A DNA stretch of 64,000 nt from a gamma proteobacterium endosymbiont of Lamellibrachia anaximandri (GTDB lineage Bacteria > Pseudomonadota > Gammaproteobacteria > Chromatiales > Chromatiaceae), in NCBI GenBank assembly GCA_016756855.1, contig JAESPD010000005.1:1-64000 (forward strand), in the 5' to 3' direction. The notes below the pieces were generated by a model. It was not told the origin of the DNA. It did not search any database and saw only the letters and a list, made by a program, of their open reading frames with translations. A program made the position numbers and the translations under genes. Positions 17,271-27,037 of the stretch are shown piece after piece (the first letter of the stretch is position 1; every line of letters starts with the position of its first letter).

Positions 17271-17721
17271 GCCCCGCCAACAGGCGGATCGCGTCCCGAT
17301 TGGCCCAGGAAGTGGCCAGCTGCGCCCCCTTCTCAAACGTGGAAAGCCAACGGTAGGCCGTATGTTCCGCCGGATTCAGATGAGGGATGCGACGTGAATT
17401 GAGGGGCAGCGCAAACCAGTGTTCACGGTTGGTTCTGGCGTTAGGTGCATAGCGGGCGCGCCAGGGGGTGATGATCGGAAACTCCACTTGGTGATGCAAG
17501 TCGATCAGCGCACAGCCCGCCATCAACCTCGTCTCCTCGTAGAGTTCCCTGCGCGCAGCCTGCAAAGGAGATTCGCCCCAGCGCAGGCTGCCGGTAACCG
17601 ACTGCCAGAAATCATTGGGGCTTTTGCGGCGCAGCATCAGTACCTCGCCGGCGGGAGTGTAGACCACCACCAGCACCGACTCGGGACGTTTGTATCTTGG
17701 TTTAGCCAGCAGACTCTTCAC
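17251..17721 (-). CDS. nudB: Dihydroneopterin triphosphate diphosphatase (Nudix)
   Basis: Nudix hydrolase of the folate pathway that removes pyrophosphate from dihydroneopterin triphosphate. From the GTG at 17721 the protein is 156 residues. This start aligns best with the E. coli protein, which begins just before a YKRP motif; upstream GTGs at 17739 and 17754 are possible. The Nudix box reads [20 protein letters not shown] with the catalytic glutamates. Its start overlaps the aspS 3' end by about 20 bases, and aspS-nudB order is also found in E. coli. The last codons (…PIRYA, stop at 17251) lie inside a REP-like hairpin, so the repeat supplies the C-terminus and stop codon. Confidence 0.85.
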   Translation of the reverse strand: MKSLLAKPRYKRPESVLVVVYTPAGEVLMLRRKSPNDFWQSVTGSLRWGESPLQAARRELYEETRLMAGCALIDLHHQVEFPIITPWRARYAPNARTNREHWFALPLNSRRIPHLNPAEHTAYRWLSTFEKGAQLATSWANRDAIRLLAGRPIRYA

Positions 17722-19492
17722 TCTGAGGTTTGCGCACACGGATCGAAAGTTCACGCAGTTGCGTCATACTCACTTCCGAAGGCGCGGAGGTCAACTGGCA
17801 GGCAGCTGTCTGGGTCTTGGGGAAGGCCATCACGTCGCGGATCGATTTCGAACCGGTCAGCAACATCACCAACCGGTCGAGTCCGAAAGCAAGTCCACCG
17901 TGGGGCGGGCAACCGTATTTCAACGCATTGAGCAGGAAGCCAAACTTCTCCTGAGCCTCCTCTTCGCCGATCTCCAACAGTTTGAAGATCTTCTGCTGCA
18001 GCTCCTCGCTGTGAATACGGATCGAGCCGCCGCCCAGCTCCGTCCCATTGACGACCATGTCGTAAGCGCGGGACTTGCATCTGCCGGGGTCACTCTCCAG
18101 CAGATCGACCTGGTCATCCTTCGGCGAGGTAAAGGGGTGATGCAACGGATTCCAGCGGTTGTGCTGATCGTCCCACTCGAACATGGGGAAATCCACCACC
18201 CACAGAGGCCGCCATGCGTCCTCCATCAGATCCAGATCCTCGCCAACCTTCACTCGCAGGGCTCCCAGGGCTTCATTGACCACATGCGTCTTGTCGGCGC
18301 CAAAGAAGATCAGGTCGCCGTCTTTGGCGCCAGTGCGTTCCAGGATGCCATCCACCGCGCTGTCCGGCAGAAATTTCAGGATCGGTGACTGAAGTCCGTC
18401 ACGCCCCTTGGCCAGCTCATTGACCTTGATATAGGCAAGACCTTTGGCGCCATAGATGCCGACGAACTTGGTATATCCGTCGATCTTCTTGCGGCTCAGA
18501 GAGCTGCCGCCTGGTACATGCAGCGCGGCAACACGGCCATGGGGATCCTTCGCCGGCCCGGAGAATACCTTGAACTCCACCTCCTGCATCAGATCCTGCA
18601 GATCGACCAGCTCCAGGGGAACCCGCAGGTCGGGACAGTCGGAGCCGTAACGATCCATCGCCTCATCGTAGGTCATGCGTGGGAAAGGGTTCGGCAGATC
18701 GACATCGAGGATCTCTTTATAGAGCTGGCGGATCATCTCCTCGTTCAGCTCCATGATCTCATTCTCGTCCATGAATGAGGTCTCAATGTCGAGCTGGGTA
18801 AATTCGGGCTGACGGTCGGCGCGCAGGTCTTCGTCACGGAAGCAGCGCACGATCTGGTAGTAACGGTCCATCCCGGACATCATCAACAACTGCTTGAAGA
18901 GCTGGGGTGACTGGGGTAGCGCAAAGAACTCACCGGGATGGGTCCGGCTGGGCACCAAGTAGTCCCGCGCACCTTCAGGCGTCGCTTTGGTCAGCATCGG
19001 GGTTTCGATATCGAGGAAACCCCGATCATCGAGAAAACGGCGCAGCAGCTGGGTCGTCCTGGCCCGGATGCGGATCTTCTCCTGCATCTCGGGACGGCGC
19101 AGATCGATGTAGCGATAGCGCAGGCGAATCTCTTCTGAGGCCTTTTCGTGCTCATCAAGCTGAAATGGAGGAGTATCAGCCTTGTTCAGCACCTCCAGCT
19201 CCAGTCCCAGCACTTCCACCTCACCGGTGGGCATCTCCGGATTGACGGTACCTTCCGGCCGCGCACGCACACGGCCTTTCACCCGCAGCACGAACTCATT
19301 GCGCACATGTTCCGCAGCGGAAAAAACCTCCGGCAGATCGGGATCGTAGACCACCTGCACCAACCCCTCGCGGTCACGCAGGTCGATGAAGATGACCCCA
19401 CCATGATCCCGGCGGCGGTGAACCCAACCGCAAAGTTCCACTTCCTGATCGATATGAGAGCTGTTGAGCTGTCCGCAATAATGGCTGCGCAT
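17702..19492 (-). CDS. aspS: Aspartyl-tRNA synthetase
   Basis: Class II synthetase that charges tRNA-Asp, 596 residues from the ATG at 19492 ([10 protein letters not shown], the standard beginning); the frame is open 24 codons further without family similarity. The N-terminal OB-fold anticodon domain (about 1-110) includes [19 protein letters not shown]. The catalytic domain has motif 2 in [19 protein letters not shown] and motif 3 in [15 protein letters not shown], with the bacterial GAD insertion between. It belongs to a minus-strand cluster fmdB, DUF502, aspS, nudB. In many gammaproteobacteria yebC and ruvC follow, but here a repeat and unrelated genes do. Confidence 0.97.
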   Translation of the reverse strand: MRSHYCGQLNSSHIDQEVELCGWVHRRRDHGGVIFIDLRDREGLVQVVYDPDLPEVFSAAEHVRNEFVLRVKGRVRARPEGTVNPEMPTGEVEVLGLELEVLNKADTPPFQLDEHEKASEEIRLRYRYIDLRRPEMQEKIRIRARTTQLLRRFLDDRGFLDIETPMLTKATPEGARDYLVPSRTHPGEFFALPQSPQLFKQLLMMSGMDRYYQIVRCFRDEDLRADRQPEFTQLDIETSFMDENEIMELNEEMIRQLYKEILDVDLPNPFPRMTYDEAMDRYGSDCPDLRVPLELVDLQDLMQEVEFKVFSGPAKDPHGRVAALHVPGGSSLSRKKIDGYTKFVGIYGAKGLAYIKVNELAKGRDGLQSPILKFLPDSAVDGILERTGAKDGDLIFFGADKTHVVNEALGALRVKVGEDLDLMEDAWRPLWVVDFPMFEWDDQHNRWNPLHHPFTSPKDDQVDLLESDPGRCKSRAYDMVVNGTELGGGSIRIHSEELQQKIFKLLEIGEEEAQEKFGFLLNALKYGCPPHGGLAFGLDRLVMLLTGSKSIRDVMAFPKTQTAACQLTSAPSEVSMTQLRELSIRVRKPQSEESAG

Positions 19493-19587
19493 GGGAGGAT
19501 TGTCCTGTGAAAAAATCGCCCGGTAAAAAGCGGGAATGTTACGGCTTGGCTCAGGCCTGTGCAACTCGGAAGTCTCCCAGGCAGGCC

Positions 19588-20214
19588 CTAGGCAGACTCT
19601 GGAGCGTCCGTTTGTGGGTGGTCCGGCACCACTGCCCCCATGGAGAGCAGCATTTTAAGGCCGTCATCAACACTCATATCGAGTTCCTGCACGTCCTCCC
19701 GAGGCACCAAAACAAAGTAACCACCGGTGGGATTGGGCGTGGTGGGGATATAGACGTTGATCACGTCGCGCCCGGTCTTCTTCTGAGCTTCACCCTGATC
19801 GGTGCCGGTCTGGAAGGCCAGTGTCCAGAGACCACGACGGGGAAATTCGACCAACAGCACCTTACGGAACGACTGACCCCCATCGGAAAGCATGGTCTCC
19901 ACCAGTTGCTTCACCGCAGAGTAGACGGAACGCACCAGGGGAATCCGCGCCAACAGCCGTTCCCACAGACTGACCAGTTTACGGCCAAACAGATTGGCTG
20001 CCACCAGTCCGGTGAACAGCAGGATAATCAGCGTGAGCAACACCCCCAGGCCGGGAATGGCAAAACCAAGCAGGTTTTCAGGACGATATGCCTGAGGTAC
20101 CAGCAGCAGGCTGTTGTCCATCCAGCGGACCAACAGCCTGACAATAAAGAAAGTGGCGCCCAGCGGCAACCAGACCAGCAGACCGGCGACCAGATAGCGT
20201 CTTAGTAAAACCAT
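19588..20214 (-). CDS. DUF502-family inner-membrane protein
   Basis: Membrane protein of 208 residues of the DUF502 family. Two hydrophobic helices lie at about 7-27 ([19 protein letters not shown]) and 50-75 ([20 protein letters not shown]). A soluble domain with [14 protein letters not shown] and [21 protein letters not shown] follows, all typical of the family. Biochemical function is not established. It lies 8 bases after fmdB and 95 bases before aspS on the same strand, a neighbourhood conserved in many gammaproteobacteria. Confidence 0.88.
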   Translation of the reverse strand: MVLLRRYLVAGLLVWLPLGATFFIVRLLVRWMDNSLLLVPQAYRPENLLGFAIPGLGVLLTLIILLFTGLVAANLFGRKLVSLWERLLARIPLVRSVYSAVKQLVETMLSDGGQSFRKVLLVEFPRRGLWTLAFQTGTDQGEAQKKTGRDVINVYIPTTPNPTGGYFVLVPREDVQELDMSVDDGLKMLLSMGAVVPDHPQTDAPESA

Positions 20215-20222
20215 GAGAGGGG

Positions 20223-20480
20223 TCAGTTACAGCAGGAACCACCGCCACAGGAGGGTTTGGAATCCTTCTTGCCGGTGTCGTGAATATTCTTTTTCTTGCC
20301 GCTCTTGAAGTCGGTTTCGTACCAACCGCCGCCCTTGAGACGGAAACCCGCGGCAGAGATCAGTTTTTTCAGGTCTGGTTTATCGCACTCGCTGCACACA
20401 GTCAGCGGTTCATCGCTCATCTTTTGCAGCGCTTCAAATTCGTGCCCACAGGAATCACAGCGATATTCGTAAATCGGCAT
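20223..20480 (-). CDS. FmdB-family zinc-ribbon regulatory protein
   Basis: Small protein of 85 residues. The MPIYEYRCDSCGHEFE start and a second C-x2-C pair (CSECDKP) make a single zinc ribbon of the FmdB/CxxC family. The C-terminal tail KPSCGGGSCCN is cysteine- and glycine-rich, as in many proteobacterial members, and may bind metal or sit in redox chemistry. The exact role is unsettled. It is the first gene of the aspS cluster. Confidence 0.9.
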   Translation of the reverse strand: MPIYEYRCDSCGHEFEALQKMSDEPLTVCSECDKPDLKKLISAAGFRLKGGGWYETDFKSGKKKNIHDTGKKDSKPSCGGGSCCN

Positions 20481-20613
20481 GGCAGGTGTCCTCGTAATTT
20501 GTATCTACCGCCCGGCAAAAGCAGGCGGTATTTGATTGCGGGGGATTCTACCACACCTTAAAGAAACACTGATCTATTCATGAACTCCCATCTTGAAGCC
20601 GATAAACAGCCGT

Positions 20614-20889
20614 TTATTCCAGCCCAAACTCACCATTATCCGTCTCTTCCTCATCCCGTGTCTCTTCCCGGATGGACTCCAGCAGACGTACTATGCGGGC
20701 ATGATCCTCTTCCGGTTGGCCAAAGCGGAAGTAACGTTCCGCCAACTCAACCAAGCGTTCCAACTGCTCATTTCTATGTTCCAGATATAGCAGGCATCTG
20801 CCGACAGCATCACCAGTGTCTTCCCCGCCAAGTAGGCCATGGGCGGCCTCCAGAGCCAGTGAAAAGTCCTCGTTAGCCGGTTTTTTCAC
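20614..20889 (-). CDS. Small hypothetical protein downstream of the PilZ gene
   Basis: Protein of 91 residues, acidic and helical, ending in EETRDEEETDNGEFGLE. Its ATG overlaps the stop of the PilZ gene by four bases, so translation is probably coupled. A central stretch (LYLEHRNEQLERLVELAERYFRFG, about residues 34-57) could form an amphipathic helix or coiled coil. I recognise no family. The overlap suggests it works with, or is regulated with, the PilZ protein and the stator genes upstream. Confidence 0.65.
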   Translation of the reverse strand: MKKPANEDFSLALEAAHGLLGGEDTGDAVGRCLLYLEHRNEQLERLVELAERYFRFGQPEEDHARIVRLLESIREETRDEEETDNGEFGLE

Positions 20890-21506
20890 TCATCCTCCAG
20901 CTGCTCCCGATCCTCCCGTTGTTGGCGCAACACTGCAGCCTGACGACGCAGGATATGCCTGATCAGGGCATCTCTGTCCGCATCGCGAATATGAGAAAAA
21001 TTGACTCGCAGGTTCCACGGGAAATCGGCATCATCCGGCGCCGCGTCACTTCCAACCACCTCACCATAGATAAGAACACCGGTAAACGAAGGCAGTAGCA
21101 GCATCTTGATCTCGAGCTGAGTGCCGATTTCGAGAGACTCGGTAGTGCACAAAGACATTCCCCCCGCACTAAGATTGACCGGTTTTGCAGGCTGTTCCGT
21201 CAGATCGACCTCATCCGCCAGAAAACTCTGTCCCAGCAGCTCGACTTTTTTATCCAGCGCCTTGAGGTAATCGGCAACGTCAGGATCTTTCTGCTCGATA
21301 CGATGCAAAGATGCCGAAAGGTGCTGGCTTAACGCCTGCAAACGCGTCATTACTGTAAAGCTGCCGCTGACACTGTGGTCGAGCTTCTCCAACCGCAAGG
21401 ATAACTCGACACTGTCTACAATACGGTAACTCAACTGAACCGAGTCATCGATACGAAAAAATTCACGGCGATCCGCCTGATCACCTGCTTGGTCTTCAAT
21501 GGCCAT
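20886..21506 (-). CDS. PilZ-domain protein
   Basis: Protein of 206 residues with a C-terminal PilZ-like domain (about residues 110-190), showing NLSAGGMSLCT, the family's D/N-x-S-x-x-G element. An N-terminal RREFFRIDD segment resembles the RxxxR arginine region that contacts c-di-GMP. The middle part (about 30-105) is helical. It follows pomB by 85 bases on the same strand, and that gap holds a 7-bp hairpin at 21554-21570 (GACTCCG / CGGAGTC, loop GCT) without a U-run. A c-di-GMP-dependent effect on the motor is a reasonable inference from position and domain; it is not shown by sequence alone. Confidence 0.78.
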   Translation of the reverse strand: MAIEDQAGDQADRREFFRIDDSVQLSYRIVDSVELSLRLEKLDHSVSGSFTVMTRLQALSQHLSASLHRIEQKDPDVADYLKALDKKVELLGQSFLADEVDLTEQPAKPVNLSAGGMSLCTTESLEIGTQLEIKMLLLPSFTGVLIYGEVVGSDAAPDDADFPWNLRVNFSHIRDADRDALIRHILRRQAAVLRQQREDREQLEDE

Positions 21507-21591
21507 TGGTCACGTTTCCCCGGGGCAGTACGGCCCCCTAATCTTGGCTAGCGGACTCCGGCTCGGAGTCGGTTCAGCCACGGCTCCAACA

Positions 21592-22467
21592 TTATCCTGA
21601 GACATTGAGAACCTCCCCGCTCTCCTCATCCTGTCCACGTTCAATAATCAACTCAACACGCCGATTCTTAGCACGATTTTCCCTGGAATCATTGGGTGCC
21701 AAAGGATTGGAATCCGCATGTCCCTCAATCAAGACACGAGCAGGATCCAGATCGGAATTACTCAACATGGCATGGACCACGGTCACCGCACGCGCCGACG
21801 AGAGTTCCCAGTTTGAACGGAAGCGTTGGGTGGAGATAGGTATGTTGTCAGTATGTCCAGCCACTACGATATTCCCAGGGGTCTCCGACACGACATCTGT
21901 GATTCGTGTGATGACATCAAAAAAACCGGGATTCAGGCTGGCTCGGCCAGAGGGAAACGACCCCTTCTCCTGAATCCGGATGATGATCTTGGTCTGCTCG
22001 GTCTCGACCTCAAGCATGCCCTCCTCAATCTCCTCATTCAGCATCTCTGCCAGCGCTTCAGCCTGCTGCTCGACTTCCGCCTCGATCTGCGCCTGCATAG
22101 CAGCTTTCATCTCTTCATCCAGCTCGATCTCATCGGCACTCTGCTTGCCATCGTGAACATCGAGATTTTCCTTGGTGTCATCTGTCGTCTGTTGCCGGAT
22201 CACCTCCATGAGTGTCTCTTCCGGCTTGCCTGGACTGAACTCCTGCTTGATGACGCTGGTGCCTTTCACGATCTCATTGGTGGGAATCTCTTTCTGCACG
22301 CCGAAGGCATCCTTCATCGACTCAGCCATCTTTTTGAAACGGATAGCATCCATCTCCGCAAAAGAGAGCAGCAGGACAAAGAAGCACATCAGCAGGGACA
22401 TCAGGTCGGCAAAGGTTGCCAGCCAGGCGGGAAGACCCTCTTCACATTTTGGGCAATCGTCAGCCAT
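21592..22467 (-). CDS. pomB: Flagellar motor stator protein, PomB/MotB type
   Basis: B subunit of the flagellar stator, 291 residues. The single transmembrane helix at about 13-35 includes TFADLMSLLMCFFVLLLSF, with the essential ion-binding aspartate at residue 21. The FADLMSLLMCFFVLLLSF signature resembles sodium-type PomB more than proton-type MotB, though coupling ion cannot be decided with certainty. An acidic coiled-coil linker (about 100-155) separates the helix from the OmpA-like peptidoglycan-binding domain (about 165-280, with GHTDNIP and NRAKNRRVELIIE). It lies 14 bases downstream of the A subunit. Confidence 0.93.
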   Translation of the reverse strand: MADDCPKCEEGLPAWLATFADLMSLLMCFFVLLLSFAEMDAIRFKKMAESMKDAFGVQKEIPTNEIVKGTSVIKQEFSPGKPEETLMEVIRQQTTDDTKENLDVHDGKQSADEIELDEEMKAAMQAQIEAEVEQQAEALAEMLNEEIEEGMLEVETEQTKIIIRIQEKGSFPSGRASLNPGFFDVITRITDVVSETPGNIVVAGHTDNIPISTQRFRSNWELSSARAVTVVHAMLSNSDLDPARVLIEGHADSNPLAPNDSRENRAKNRRVELIIERGQDEESGEVLNVSG

Positions 22468-22481
22468 CTTGATTGACCCCG

Positions 22482-23243
22482 TTAATCGCTATCACCGACA
22501 GGGCGCTTGCTGGCTGGCAGATAGGTGCTGAGAAGTTGCTCCAAGACCCTGGGGTTCATGCCCTCCTGAATGCCTGAAATCGTCTCAATTATGAGGGATT
22601 TATTGGTCTTTTCCATGGAACTGGAGCGAGCCAGCTTGTCTGCCATTGGCTGGGCGAAGGCGTTGGCAATGACTGCGCCGTAGAGCGTGGTCAGCAGAGC
22701 CACTGCCATGGCCGGGCCGATGCTTGCCGGATCAGACATATTCGCCAGCATCTGCACCAAACCGATAAGCGTGCCTATCATGCCCATCGCCGGGGCCATG
22801 ATCGCCATATTTTTAAACATGGTCTGTCCAACTTCGTGACGTTCGATGGTCAGGTTGATATCTTTCGAGAGCAGCTTATTGACCAGCACGGGATCGTGGC
22901 CATCGACGCATAACCCAACCCCCCGCTTTAAAAAATCGTTGCTGATCTCCTGGCCCTCCAGTGCCAATAAACCATTTTTACGTGCGATATCAGCCAGCTC
23001 CACTGCCTCTTCGATCAGTTTTTTGGGGTCATCTGTTTTGTAGAAAAAGGCCTTCATGCCAATTCCGAAAGAGCCCAGAAAATCACCCAGAGAGACCTGC
23101 ATCAACGTCACCATGAAGGTGCCACCTACCACAATCAGGATTGATGGGACATTGACAAACAACATCACATCACCGCCCGTGGCGATGGCCGCTATGATTA
23201 TGCCGAGTCCTCCAAGTAGACCTACCAGTGTCGCAATATCCAC
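22482..23243 (-). CDS. pomA: Flagellar motor stator protein, PomA/MotA type
   Basis: A subunit of the stator, 253 residues, with four transmembrane helices: two near the N-terminus (about 3-22 and 30-50) and two at about 150-170 and 180-205. The last pair carries the conserved MGMIGTLIGLVQML and PAMAVALLTTLYGAV sequences with the functional prolines. The cytoplasmic loop between holds the charged residues that meet FliG. The start is GTG at 23243, with GGAGAG eight bases upstream. No sigma-28 promoter is visible in the 230 bases to the divergent SDR gene, so this operon may use another promoter. Confidence 0.93.
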   Translation of the reverse strand: MDIATLVGLLGGLGIIIAAIATGGDVMLFVNVPSILIVVGGTFMVTLMQVSLGDFLGSFGIGMKAFFYKTDDPKKLIEEAVELADIARKNGLLALEGQEISNDFLKRGVGLCVDGHDPVLVNKLLSKDINLTIERHEVGQTMFKNMAIMAPAMGMIGTLIGLVQMLANMSDPASIGPAMAVALLTTLYGAVIANAFAQPMADKLARSSSMEKTNKSLIIETISGIQEGMNPRVLEQLLSTYLPASKRPVGDSD

Positions 23244-23473
23244 CTAATTTACTCTCCACGTTCCAACACTGCGCCAGTGCATCTGTATTTGTATGATTGT
23301 GTTTGCCCTGATTGTCATCATTTTTGATTGTTCAGGCGCATATTCCATGATCAAATTCCGACTCGCTAAAGGTAGCGGTCAATGCCCGGGAAACTTTAAT
23401 TTCCCAAAGAAAAATTTTCCGCCCGCATTTTTGCTCAATTTTGCGCACCCACCTCAGGGCTTAGGCTAAAAAG

Positions 23474-24322
23474 ATGTCAGAAAAGAAAAACATACTGATT
23501 ACCGGCTGTTCCAGCGGCATCGGACGCTGCGTGGCCCTCGGCCTGAAGTCGCGGGGATATCGTGTTATCGCCACCGCCCGAAAAATGGAGGATGTGGAAC
23601 AATTGAGGGAGTTGGGGCTGGACGCGGTGCAACTGGATCTGGACGACTCCGAGAGCATTGCGCAGGCGGTCGAGCAAACACTGGAACTCTGTCGCGGTAG
23701 GCTCTTCGCCCTGTTCAATAATGGTGCCTACGGACAGCCGGGCGCGGTGGAGGACCTGACCCGGGAGGTGCTGCGCGCCCAATTCGAAACCAACCTTTTC
23801 GGCTGGCACGAACTAACCTGTCGACTGCTGCCGGTCATGCGCCGCCAGGAAAAGGGAAGGATCATCCAGAACAGCTCAGTACTTGGGTTGGTCGCATTGC
23901 CCTATCGGGGTGCCTACAATGCCAGCAAATACGCCCTTGAGGGACTCACAGATACCCTGCGCATGGAACTGCAAGGCAGCGGCATTCATGTCTCCCTGAT
24001 CGAACCTGGGCCGGTGGAGAGCCGCTTTCGGGCGAATGCCCACAGGATGTGGAAAAGGAATATCGACAGCGAGCACTCAGTCCACAAGGCGAATTACCTC
24101 GCCATGGCAGCAAGGCTGGAGAAAGAAGGCCCTGTCGTGCCGTTTACCCTACCGCCGGAGGCCGTATTGAAAAAGGTGATCCATGCGCTCGAATCCCCCA
24201 GACCCAGAGCCCGTTACTATGTCACCTTCCCCACTTACCTTTTTGGCACACTCAAACGGCTGTTGAGCACACGGGGGATGGATTGGGTGTTGAGGAAAGT
24301 CTCCGGCGGCGGTGGCAGGTGA
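23474..24322 (+). CDS. Short-chain dehydrogenase/reductase
   Basis: Oxidoreductase of the classical SDR family, 282 residues. The Rossmann motif TGCSSGIG lies at about residues 10-17, NNGA at 78-81, the catalytic serine in NSSVLG, and YNASK holds the catalytic Tyr and Lys. The C-terminal part (about 230-282) has a hydrophobic-basic helix, FPTYLFGTLKRLLSTRG, found in membrane-associated SDRs. Substrate unknown. The gene stands alone, divergent from pomA, and a REP-like pair follows its stop. Confidence 0.9.
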   Translation: MSEKKNILITGCSSGIGRCVALGLKSRGYRVIATARKMEDVEQLRELGLDAVQLDLDDSESIAQAVEQTLELCRGRLFALFNNGAYGQPGAVEDLTREVLRAQFETNLFGWHELTCRLLPVMRRQEKGRIIQNSSVLGLVALPYRGAYNASKYALEGLTDTLRMELQGSGIHVSLIEPGPVESRFRANAHRMWKRNIDSEHSVHKANYLAMAARLEKEGPVVPFTLPPEAVLKKVIHALESPRPRARYYVTFPTYLFGTLKRLLSTRGMDWVLRKVSGGGGR

Positions 24323-24396
24323 CAAGCGAAAGGCGAAGCAAGTATGTGTCTGGGTTAGCCGAATGCAAACACTTTTTCCACACGGAATACAGGTAG

Positions 24397-24477
24397 GCCC
24401 GATCAAGCGCAGCGGATCGGGCGCTCAGAATTTCGCAAAACTTGTGAGGTTGCCGGTTCCGCTACGCTTGAACCGGC
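24397..24477. repeat. REP-like palindrome pair, copy 2
   Basis: The same two hairpins as at 17.2 kb but in the opposite order: GCCCGATC / GATCGGGC around AAGCGCAGCG (24397-24422), then GCCGGTTC / GAACCGGC around CGCTACGCTT (24452-24477). It lies between the 3' ends of the convergent SDR and purF genes. Confidence 0.85.
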
Positions 24478-24530
24478 CTACGTGCTTCCAACGATGGTAA
24501 CGACAACGTTCGGCCTTTCCTGTGGCACTG

Positions 24531-24553
24531 TTTCCTTTTTCCTTTTTCCTTTA
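24531..24553. repeat. Short tandem repeat, period 7
   Basis: Three perfect copies of TTTCCTT plus one base lie just before the purF stop. On the purF transcript this is a purine-rich AAGGAAA tract located 3' to the gene. It is short and may be a slippage-prone site; no function is visible. Confidence 0.6.
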
Positions 24554-24573
24554 ACCTGTATTACCCTGGCCGG

Positions 24574-26088
24574 TCACGCATTATTGTGCAAGTCTAGTAT
24601 GGAGCGGCCCGCCGCATCCTCTTCCTTTTTGGCATTGTCATTGCGCAGCAGTTCCAGCTGCTCCAGATAGCTCTCACTGACATCTCCAGTGACGTAGTCG
24701 CCGTTGAAAACCGAGGTATCGAAGCGAGTAATATCGGTCTTGCCCTTCTTCTGCACAGCATTGATGAGATCATTGAGGTCCTGAAAAATCAGCCTGTCAG
24801 CACCAATATATTCACGCACCTCCTCCTCCGTCCTGCCGTGAGCCACCAGTTCGATGGCTGAAGGCATGTCGATACCGTAGACATTGGGAAAGCGCACAGG
24901 CGGAGCGGCTGAGGCAAAATAGACCCTCTTCGCGCCAGCCTCCCTTGCCATCTGTACGATCTGCTGCGAAGTCGTTCCGCGAACGATGGAGTCGTCCACC
25001 AGCAGGACATTTTTGCCCTTGAATTCCAAGTCGATGACATTGAGTTTCTGGCGCACAGATTTTTTACGTACGGTCTGTCCCGGCATGATGAAAGTCCGGC
25101 CGATATATCGATTCTTGATAAAACCCTCGGTATAGCGAACATGGAGCCTTCCCGCCAGGGAGAGTGCCGCAGTACGGCTGGTGTCAGGAATCGGGATCAC
25201 TACATCGATATCATGATCGGGCCACTCCCGTTCGATCTTCTTCGCCAATTTTTGTCCCATCCTTGAACGGGCCTTGTGCACGAAGACATTGTCGATGATC
25301 GAGTCAGGCCGGGCGAAATAGACAAACTCGAAGATACAGGGTGACCGCATCGGATTGGCGGCACACTGCTGTGAGTAGAGCTGACCGTCATGACTGATAA
25401 AGATCGCCTCGCCTGGATCCAGATCCCGCACCCTCTCAAAACCCAGTGAATCCAATGCGACGCTCTCAGAGGCAACCATATATTCCGTTCCCCGGTCGGA
25501 CTCGCGACGTCCATAGACCACCGGACGGATGCCATAAGGGTCACGGAAAGCGATGATGCCGAACCCAGGTATCATAGCGACACCGACATACCCGCCACGA
25601 CAACGACGATGCACACCGGCCACCGCACGGAAAATATCTTCCGGAGCAATGCGCAGTTTGTTCTGCGCCTGTAACTCATGGGCAAAGATATTAAGTAAAA
25701 TCTCCGAATCAGAGGAGGTATTGATGTGGCGCAGATCCTCACGAAACAGGTCTTTCTTCAACTCTTCCGCATTGGTCAGGTTACCGTTATGGGCCAGAGT
25801 GATGCCGTAGGGAGAGTTGACATAAAAAGGCTGCGCTTCTGCAGATGATGAACATCCAGCGGTTGGATAGCGCACATGGCCCAAACCCATATTGCCCCGC
25901 AGTTTGATCATGTGGCTTGTGCGAAAGACATCGCTCGCCAGGCCATTGCCCTTGCGCAGGTGCAGTTTGCCACCCTCGCAGGTCACTATACCTGCAGCAT
26001 CCTGACCTCGATGCTGCAGCACCATCAAAGCATCGTAGAGTGACTGGTTAACCGCCGTTTTGCAGACAAGTCCAACTATGCCGCACAT
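24574..26088 (-). CDS. purF: Amidophosphoribosyltransferase
   Basis: Catalyses the first committed step of purine synthesis, transferring glutamine amide nitrogen to PRPP. The 504-residue protein starts MCGIVGLV, so after Met removal Cys1 is the N-terminal nucleophile. The glutaminase domain spans about 1-230 ([25 protein letters not shown]). The phosphoribosyltransferase domain carries the PRPP motif [14 protein letters not shown]. Length and layout match E. coli PurF. It follows cvpA by 84 bases, as in E. coli. Confidence 0.97.
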   Translation of the reverse strand: MCGIVGLVCKTAVNQSLYDALMVLQHRGQDAAGIVTCEGGKLHLRKGNGLASDVFRTSHMIKLRGNMGLGHVRYPTAGCSSSAEAQPFYVNSPYGITLAHNGNLTNAEELKKDLFREDLRHINTSSDSEILLNIFAHELQAQNKLRIAPEDIFRAVAGVHRRCRGGYVGVAMIPGFGIIAFRDPYGIRPVVYGRRESDRGTEYMVASESVALDSLGFERVRDLDPGEAIFISHDGQLYSQQCAANPMRSPCIFEFVYFARPDSIIDNVFVHKARSRMGQKLAKKIEREWPDHDIDVVIPIPDTSRTAALSLAGRLHVRYTEGFIKNRYIGRTFIMPGQTVRKKSVRQKLNVIDLEFKGKNVLLVDDSIVRGTTSQQIVQMAREAGAKRVYFASAAPPVRFPNVYGIDMPSAIELVAHGRTEEEVREYIGADRLIFQDLNDLINAVQKKGKTDITRFDTSVFNGDYVTGDVSESYLEQLELLRNDNAKKEEDAAGRSILDLHNNA

Positions 26089-26172
26089 TTCCGGGTCTCC
26101 AAAGGCTGGATCTGCTCGAACAGGTGAGGAGAAAAGTGTATCGATACGCCGTTATTCATGCGGGACACACCG

Positions 26173-26661
26173 TCAATAGCGAAAATTACTTGCGATGTCG
26201 CTGGGCAGAAACTCTCTCAACCAGAGCGCAATCTCTTGGAAATAGGGGATCAGCTGTGATTCACGCCACCAGGGGTCACCCGGCAAAGGTGTCAATCCGG
26301 CAAGCAGCACCAATATGGCTACAACAACAACACCCCTTGCCGCACCGAAAAAGACGCCGATCAAACGATCTGTGCCGGTTAACCCGGTACTGTCGACCAA
26401 CATACCCATAAAACGGTTGACCAGACCACCGACTATCAGGGTGGCCAACAATAGCAAACCGTAGGAGACACCCAGGCGTATCGAGGGGAGGTCTATCCAG
26501 GGTACTAAATACTCGGCAACCGGCCGAAAAAAGAACCAGGCCACCCAGAACCCTGCCACCCAGGTCACAAGAGAGAGTGCTTCACCTATAAAACCACGCA
26601 CCAAACTGATGATGGACGAGAGGAGAATGATTCCGATGATGAGGATATCGATCCAGGACAT
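26173..26661 (-). CDS. cvpA: CvpA-family membrane protein
   Basis: Inner-membrane protein of 162 residues with four predicted helices, starting MSWIDILIIGIILLSSIISL. This is the standard CvpA beginning; the same frame is open 18 codons earlier without family similarity. The RGFIGEALSLVTWVAGFWVA and RLIGVFFGAARGVVVVA segments are typical. The name comes from colicin V production; a role in envelope homeostasis has been proposed. The cvpA-purF pairing is conserved in gammaproteobacteria and supports the call. Confidence 0.92.
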   Translation of the reverse strand: MSWIDILIIGIILLSSIISLVRGFIGEALSLVTWVAGFWVAWFFFRPVAEYLVPWIDLPSIRLGVSYGLLLLATLIVGGLVNRFMGMLVDSTGLTGTDRLIGVFFGAARGVVVVAILVLLAGLTPLPGDPWWRESQLIPYFQEIALWLREFLPSDIASNFRY

Positions 26662-26787
26662 AGGCAAGTAAAGAGTCAGAGGCGCCGGAAATTCATCGGA
26701 TTTTACAACAAGCATGGGGCAGTTGCGAATTATTCAAAAGCCCACGAAAAGTGGCCGCCTCTCACAAAATCGCTACTTGTCAGAACG

Positions 26788-26819
26788 AAAAAACCCTGCT
26801 GCACAATGCAGCAGGGTTT
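26788..26819 (-). terminator. Rho-independent terminator of tRNA-Ala
   Basis: On the minus strand a 13-bp perfect stem (AAACCCTGCTGCA / TGCAGCAGGGTTT) with a 3-base loop is followed by a T run. It begins 5 bases after the tRNA-Ala 3' end and points away from it, so it ends the tRNA transcript and insulates cvpA. Confidence 0.92.
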
Positions 26820-26823
26820 GATC

Positions 26824-26899
26824 TGGTGGAGCCAGGCGGGATCGAACCGCCGACCTCAACACTGCCAGTGTTGCGCTCTCCCAGCTGAGCTATGGCCCC
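26824..26899 (-). tRNA. tRNA-Ala (anticodon GGC)
   Basis: A complete 76-nt cloverleaf on the minus strand. The acceptor stem GGGGCCA pairs with TGGCTCC, the D arm is GCTC/GAGC, the anticodon arm CAACA/TGTTG encloses loop CTGGCAG (anticodon GGC), and the T arm GGCGG/CCGCC carries TTCGATC. The 3' CCA is encoded. It reads alanine GCC and GCT codons. A strong terminator follows directly. Confidence 0.97.
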
Positions 26900-27037
26900 G
26901 AAGAGAGGCGCATGTTAGGACAAGAATTAAGGTTTGTCCACCGGTTTTTTAACCCGATCTGCTATTTCAAGTCATCCACAGAATCTATGACCAAAGGAGA
27001 GCGAAAACACGCTAACTTTTTTGCAGCCGGGAAAGTT

